Positions 14,453 through 18,374 of a stretch of 18,374 bases of DNA are shown here, piece by piece (positions within the stretch are counted from its first letter, which is position 1; each line of letters opens with the position of its first letter). Under the pieces are notes generated by a model. The model ran no database searches. It saw only the letters and a list, made by a program, of their open reading frames with translations, and was not told the origin of the DNA. Both the position numbers and the translations under genes were made by a program. The stretch is from RGIG464 sp045643185 (GTDB lineage Bacteria; Myxococcota_A; Bradymonadia; UBA4248). Location: assembly GCA_045643185.1 (NCBI GenBank), contig JAZUKH010000060.1:1-18374 (forward strand), given 5' to 3'.

Positions 14453-15685
14453 ATGGGACTTGGAAAATTGCTTGATCTGGAAGTTCGGGAGCGCCCTTGG
14501 GACGGCTGGCTTCTTTTGATCATCCTCACCTTTATCGTCATCGGCGTCATCATGATCTACAGTGCGAGCGCTATTACGTCGTACTGGGATCCGTATCAGC
14601 TCGATGAATTCTTCTATCTAAAACGTCAGCTATTTTCTCTTGGCATCGGTCTGGTCGCGATGATCCTTGGCATGAAGATCGATTATCGCGTTTGGCGAGA
14701 ACGTATTTATTGGATCTTGGGCCTCGTCGTGTTGTTGCTTGGCGCGGTTTTGGTCATCGGTTCGACGATCAAGGGCGCACAGCGCTGGATTCGTATTCCC
14801 GGCGTCGGTTTCAACCTGCAGCCTGCTGAGGTGGCCAAGATCCTTGTGTCGTTCGTCATGGCCTATTTCATGGCAAAACAGGTCAAGGAAGGCCGCATCC
14901 AGAAGTTTGCTTACGGCATTGTGCCGCCTGTGATCCTGCTTGGCATTTGCGGTCTTCTGCTTCTGATGCAGCCTGACTTTGGCTCGACGGTCTTGTTGGC
15001 CAGCATGACCGGCGCGATGCTCGTGTTTGCCGGCACGAACCTGATTTTAATGGGATTTGGCGTGGTTTTGCTCGGTTCCGTGGCGACGCTGCTCATTGCG
15101 ACGAGTGCGTATCGTATGGAACGCGTGACGGCCTTCCTGGATCCGTGGTCGCATCAGCAGGATTCCGGCTATCAGCTCATCGAAAGCATCTCGTCTATCG
15201 TTCACGGCGGTGTGAACGGGCAGGGGCTTGGCGAAGGACTCAGCAAACTTGGATTTGTGCCCGAACTGCATACGGACTTTATCGGCGTCATCATCGCTGA
15301 AGAATTCGGCTTTTGGGGCATTTTGGGCATCATTATCCTCTACATCCTCTTTGCTTCGCGCGGTTTTTTGATCGCGATGCGCGCACGCGACTACTTCGGC
15401 CGTTATGTGGCCTTCGGTATCACGTTCATCCTTACGATGCAGGCCGCTCTCAATCTCTGCGTTATTTCTGGCCTGGCGCCGACCAAAGGTTTCACGATGC
15501 CCTTCGTGTCTTACGGCGGTTCCTCGTTGATCATGTGCCTGTTTGCTGTGGGCGTTCTGCTCAACATTTCTAAATGTCAGGTCGATACGATCTCATACGA
15601 AAAAGAGCGCAAAGCCAAAGAAAAGAAGGATGCGCAGTGGCACGAAAAACGAAAACGCATTCTGACGGCTCGCCGCAACGGCTAA
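14453..15685 (+). CDS. ftsW: septal peptidoglycan glycosyltransferase FtsW
   Basis: SEDS-family polytopic membrane protein that polymerises lipid II at the division site with its partner class B PBP. About ten membrane spans are visible. Family signatures: IYSASAI (35-41), KGAQRWIRIPG (107-117), QPAEVAK (123-129), QPDFGST (173-179), FLDPW...DSGYQ (228-241), GQGLGEGLSKLGFVPELHTDFI (256-277) with the likely catalytic Asp275, and PFVSYGGSSL (350-359). FtsW is preferred over RodA because it follows mraY in a mur cluster and carries HTDFI and SSLI features. The C-terminal 35 residues are highly charged (KERKAKEKKD), a cytoplasmic tail that may contact divisome partners. GGGAG (14442-14446) sets the start. 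The gene ends at a strong terminator, so murG, ftsQ and ftsA do not follow here. Confidence 0.95.
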   Translation: MGLGKLLDLEVRERPWDGWLLLIILTFIVIGVIMIYSASAITSYWDPYQLDEFFYLKRQLFSLGIGLVAMILGMKIDYRVWRERIYWILGLVVLLLGAVLVIGSTIKGAQRWIRIPGVGFNLQPAEVAKILVSFVMAYFMAKQVKEGRIQKFAYGIVPPVILLGICGLLLLMQPDFGSTVLLASMTGAMLVFAGTNLILMGFGVVLLGSVATLLIATSAYRMERVTAFLDPWSHQQDSGYQLIESISSIVHGGVNGQGLGEGLSKLGFVPELHTDFIGVIIAEEFGFWGILGIIILYILFASRGFLIAMRARDYFGRYVAFGITFILTMQAALNLCVISGLAPTKGFTMPFVSYGGSSLIMCLFAVGVLLNISKCQVDTISYEKERKAKEKKDAQWHEKRKRILTARRNG

Positions 15686-15707
15686 GTTGATCGCTCAACA
15701 CAAATTC

Positions 15708-15740
15708 AGCGCCCGATCTACGGATAAGGGCGCTTTTTTT
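15708..15740 (+). terminator. rho-independent terminator after ftsW
   Basis: AGCGCCC (15708-15714) pairs with GGGCGCT (15728-15734) around a 13-base loop and runs into seven T. It closes the plus-strand cell-wall cluster. Confidence 0.88.
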
Positions 15741-15751
15741 GTTTTGTTTTG

Positions 15752-15814
15752 GGCGAGTCTATCGCTTTGCGATACGACTCGCCTGTTCGGCTATCGCTTT
15801 GCGATACGCCGAAC
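15752..15814. repeat. tandem pair of hairpins sharing a core
   Basis: Two hairpins (15752-15783 and 15785-15814) have the identical core TATCGC-TTT-GCGATA. The outer stems differ but each still pairs: GGCGAGT/ACTCGCC in the first and GTTCGGC/GCCGAAC in the second. They sit between the ftsW terminator and the ompA-family terminator, in otherwise non-coding sequence. They are probably members of a palindromic repeat family. Confidence 0.8.
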
Positions 15815-15841
15815 AAAAAAAGCCGCGCAAGCAGCGCGGCT
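15815..15841 (-). terminator. rho-independent terminator of the OmpA-domain gene
   Basis: Read on the minus strand: AGCCGCGC, loop TGCTT, GCGCGGCT, then seven T. The stem spans 15821-15841, 19 bases past the stop of the OmpA-domain gene. Confidence 0.9.
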
Positions 15842-15860
15842 GACGGGTTGAGGAATCAGA

Positions 15861-16892
15861 CTAGATCTTTTTCCACTGCCCTGTTGGGATGTCGGTGAAG
15901 TCGGAAGGCATGACGTTGGTGAGAACATAGGTGACGCGTCGGTTGGATTCTTCCGGGGTTTCATCCGCCGTTTTGGTGAACAGCACGCGTTCGCCCAGGC
16001 CGCGGTAATACGTGTCGACTTTGAGGCCATGTCGTTTGATCCAGGCGGCGATGGACTGGGCGCGTTCGCGACTCAGTTTGTCGTTCGACTCGGTGCTTCC
16101 GACGGTGTCGGTGTAGCCCGTGATGTAGAGGTTCATCATGACGCGGTCGTACTGGTCACGCACTTTGTTGATGCTGTCGAGTGTGGCAAGCAGCTTGTTT
16201 TCCTGATCCTTGCGGATGTTGCTCTTGCCCGTGTCAAAGACGACGTCTTCGTGGGGAATGCTGATGGAGACGATCGTGTTCGTCGACCATGAGCCCTGGT
16301 CGTCATCGACGCGGAGTTCGACGATGGCGGGTTTCTTGTCCGACTTTTTCCACGTCATTTTGAGATCTTTCTGAGCTGGTTTGAGATCTTGAACGATGTT
16401 GTCGATCTGAGTGCCGTCTTCGGCGGTGATGACGAGGCTGGCCCGGACGACCGGTCGTGTGGTGTGCCAAGTCAGTTCGTTGATGTCGGCTGAAAGACCA
16501 AGGATCTCCGTATTGATGCCCAGGTGCATCGCCGAATTCATCTGGAAATTGCCATTGCTTTTCCAGACGTTGCCGTTGCTGTCTTTTCCTTGCATGTTGA
16601 GCTGACAGTTGTAGTTGCCAGCAGGCTGGTTCCAGGTGAGGTCGTATGAATCACCGCGGGCGATGGATTTGATGTGTTGACGGACCGGATCTTTGCCGCA
16701 AAAATTAATAACCAGGTCAATGTCGCGAATGTTGTCATTTGCCTGAATTTTGAGTTGAGCCGGCTGCGTTGCAGGGTGATTGAGCATGACCGAGTATCGG
16801 ACGGGGTCCGCGACCGGACCACCAAGCTGTGCAAAAGCTGTTGCCGGAACGAGCGCAGTCAGCGCAGTCAGCAGAAGGGCATGAAATTTCAT
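15861..16892 (-). CDS. periplasmic OmpA-family peptidoglycan-binding protein
   Basis: Signal peptide residues 1-21 (MKFHALLLTALTALVPATAFA), with no lipobox, so probably released to the periplasm. Residues about 30-205 form two beta-rich segments with an Ig-like look (QLKIQANDNIRDIDLVINF and VRASLVITAEDGTQIDNI occupy similar positions). They are not a transmembrane barrel. The C-terminal OmpA domain (about 213-326) has DVVFDTGKSNI, the GYTDTVG loop with Asp262 and NDKLSRERAQSIA with Arg277. Asp262 and Arg277 are the residues expected to bind the diaminopimelate of peptidoglycan. The role is therefore likely anchoring or sensing the cell wall. AGGAG seven bases before ATG 16892 sets the start. 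It is divergent from the kinase gene across 264 bp. The terminator downstream suggests it is a single-gene unit. Confidence 0.92.
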   Translation of the reverse strand: MKFHALLLTALTALVPATAFAQLGGPVADPVRYSVMLNHPATQPAQLKIQANDNIRDIDLVINFCGKDPVRQHIKSIARGDSYDLTWNQPAGNYNCQLNMQGKDSNGNVWKSNGNFQMNSAMHLGINTEILGLSADINELTWHTTRPVVRASLVITAEDGTQIDNIVQDLKPAQKDLKMTWKKSDKKPAIVELRVDDDQGSWSTNTIVSISIPHEDVVFDTGKSNIRKDQENKLLATLDSINKVRDQYDRVMMNLYITGYTDTVGSTESNDKLSRERAQSIAAWIKRHGLKVDTYYRGLGERVLFTKTADETPEESNRRVTYVLTNVMPSDFTDIPTGQWKKI

Positions 16893-17040
16893 GAGCGTTC
16901 TCCTCTAAAGACAAAAAGTCGCATGGGCGCACGAGGTGCGTCAAAAATCAATTAAGCATAGATTAGACCAGTTAAGGCAAAATATAAAGTGAATGTTGGT
17001 CAACGGTTGGCGGCGCCGTCCTAGGCTCAACATAATAAAC

Positions 17041-17069
17041 TTGCGAAATTGGCCAATTAAGAGGATAAC
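17041..17069 (+). promoter_or_regulatory. possible promoter with palindromic spacer
   Basis: TTGCGA (17041-17046), 17-base spacer, GATAAC (17064-17069), four of six matches at each hexamer, upstream of the kinase gene. The spacer begins with a perfect 12-bp palindrome AATTGGCCAATT (17047-17058), which could be an operator. The rest of the gap 16893-17156 shows nothing else I can support. Confidence 0.3.
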
Positions 17070-17156
17070 GAGTAAGATTTTGGATGGCCTACACGATAAA
17101 GGTCGCTGAATTGTTAGTGCGCTGACTTGCGCAAATGCATTGGAAGTTTACTACCT

Positions 17157-18374
17157 ATGGCTTTGGATCGGAATTTATATGTTGGAAAGACCCTGACAGG
17201 TGGGTTCCACATTGAGCGTTTTGTAGGATCGGGCGCCTTCGCATACGTCTATTATGCCGTGTCGCCACAAGGAAATCCGTGTGCAGTAAAAGTGCAGTAC
17301 AACCTGGTCGATGATGCCAGAATTCGCTTTGCACGCGAGATCAAAGTCTTGAAAGAACTTCCTCCGAATGATTACCTCGTTCGATACTACTCCGATGGTA
17401 TGCTGCCGGAAGGTTATCCGTATTTGATCATGGAGTTCGTCGACGGTATTACGCTGAAAGAATCCCTGAAACAGCGTTACATGTGGCCGCCGCGCGAAGC
17501 CTGTTCGATCATGCTGCAGCTTTGCAAAGCCTTTGACGGCCTTCACGCCATGGGAATTACGCATCGCGACGTGAAGCCTGATAATATCATGATTACGTGC
17601 AACAATCAGGTGAAGCTGATGGACCTCGGGTTGATCAAAGACTCCCAGGGACTTCTGAAACTCACTGAAGATCTTGCGCAATCACAAAATAAAGAGTTTT
17701 CGGATAACCTTGATAAAGGTGTTTTGGCTGGTACGCCGGAATACATGGCACCTGAGCAGTTTTCCGATCCTTCGCTCGACGATGAAACACAGGCAAAGAC
17801 CGACTGCTGGACGGACGTTTACAGTCTGGGGCTTATCTTCTACGAGATGATCACGGGTCGAAAACTCTTCCCGTTCACCCCGGATAATTCGTCGCAGGCC
17901 ATGTATGCTCGAAGTCTGCTCACGTACCTCAAAAAACGTACGAATCAGAACGATTTCGAGATCCTTCCGGCCCGTGAGTGTGATCCTCAGCTTTGGTCTG
18001 TCATTGCTAAATCGCTCCATAGCGACCCGCATCTGCGTCAGAACCGTGCTGGTGACCTGGCCGAAGATATCGAACGCTACCTCATTTCGGGAGAAGGTGT
18101 CGTAGAATCCGACAGCGATAAAACGAGCGCCATCGACATCACCCACCTCGCCGATTTCATGCCTCAGAATATGCCAACGCAGCCTGTGCCCCAGCCCGTT
18201 TACAGCGCGGCACCACAAGACGATTCCGTTGAGATCGCTGGGCCGGTATCTCCCGCATTACCGCCATACGCGGATTCAAACTATCAAAATGGGTTTACTG
18301 AGCAGGAAGAAGCTGAGGATAACACCTGGTTGTGGCTCACTGTCATTACTTTGTTGTTCATCGTCATCGTCATC
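17157..18374 (+). CDS. Ser/Thr protein kinase, C-terminally truncated by window end
   Basis: Open for 406 codons to the window edge with no stop. Hanks-type kinase domain (about 18-310): Gly loop VGSGAFAYVY (23-32), Lys45 in CAVKV, Glu61 in REIKVL, catalytic loop HRDVKPDN (136-143), DLG (156-158) in place of DFG, MAPE (197-200) and DVYSLG (220-225). All catalytic residues are present, so it should be active. The activation segment from DLG to APE is about 42 residues, longer than typical, with a charged insert near 161-188. A Pro/Gln-rich acidic juxtamembrane linker (about 315-390) is followed by a membrane span starting at 391 (WLWLTVITLLFIVIVI). The kinase domain is therefore cytoplasmic, and any sensor domain lies beyond the window. 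GGAAG (17142-17146) is a fair ribosome site. It is divergent from the OmpA-domain gene. Confidence 0.95.
   Translation, partial: MALDRNLYVGKTLTGGFHIERFVGSGAFAYVYYAVSPQGNPCAVKVQYNLVDDARIRFAREIKVLKELPPNDYLVRYYSDGMLPEGYPYLIMEFVDGITLKESLKQRYMWPPREACSIMLQLCKAFDGLHAMGITHRDVKPDNIMITCNNQVKLMDLGLIKDSQGLLKLTEDLAQSQNKEFSDNLDKGVLAGTPEYMAPEQFSDPSLDDETQAKTDCWTDVYSLGLIFYEMITGRKLFPFTPDNSSQAMYARSLLTYLKKRTNQNDFEILPARECDPQLWSVIAKSLHSDPHLRQNRAGDLAEDIERYLISGEGVVESDSDKTSAIDITHLADFMPQNMPTQPVPQPVYSAAPQDDSVEIAGPVSPALPPYADSNYQNGFTEQEEAEDNTWLWLTVITLLFIVIVI

Overview
This looks like a chromosomal segment of a Gram-negative, deltaproteobacterial-type bacterium, most like Myxococcota/Bradymonadales. The basis is a TonB-family protein, an OmpA-family protein and a barrel-like outer-membrane protein (a double membrane), a lipoprotein with repeated ACSDKVDNDGDG-type acidic Cys motifs, a B-box/Yip1-like membrane protein and a Ser/Thr kinase with a C-terminal membrane anchor. 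All of these are common in that group. The lineage is inferred from gene content, not from a marker phylogeny. Base composition looks near 50% GC. There are no tRNA or rRNA genes, transposases, phage genes or CRISPR arrays.

Layout. Bases 1-95 end in a perfect 20-bp inverted-repeat terminator. It follows a minus-strand gene for an extremely acidic 119-residue protein (127-486). Divergent from it is a plus-strand pair: an unrecognised 659-residue protein (707-2686) and, 3 bases later, a TonB-like protein with a 10-residue linker repeat (2690-3616). A 98-bp structured repeat (3705-3802) separates these from a minus-strand secreted protein with helical repeats and a C-terminal beta-rich, barrel-like region (3815-5785). 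After a 412-bp AT-rich divergent region comes a surface lipoprotein carrying four calcium-type motifs, two beta-sandwich repeats and an endonuclease/exonuclease/phosphatase domain (6198-8540).

The centre is a housekeeping block: ffh (SRP GTPase, 8655-10214, with a good sigma70-type promoter and a strong terminator), a B-box/Yip1-like membrane protein (10379-11371), then the peptidoglycan genes murF (11485-12987), mraY (13265-14404) and ftsW (14453-15685). MurF completes UDP-MurNAc-pentapeptide, MraY loads it onto undecaprenyl phosphate as lipid I, and FtsW polymerises lipid II at the septum. The usual intervening murD and following murG are absent. A second copy of the structured repeat (13023-13118) lies between murF and mraY.

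The right end has two back-to-back terminators around a tandem pair of hairpins (15752-15814), a minus-strand periplasmic OmpA-domain protein (15861-16892), and the 5' part of a membrane Ser/Thr protein kinase gene that runs off the window (17157-18374).

Most noteworthy are the helical-repeat/barrel-like protein, the two-copy 96-98 bp structured repeat, the acidic protein, the unknown gene coupled to a TonB-like gene, and the EEP lipoprotein. No complete novel defence or biosynthetic system was recognised.
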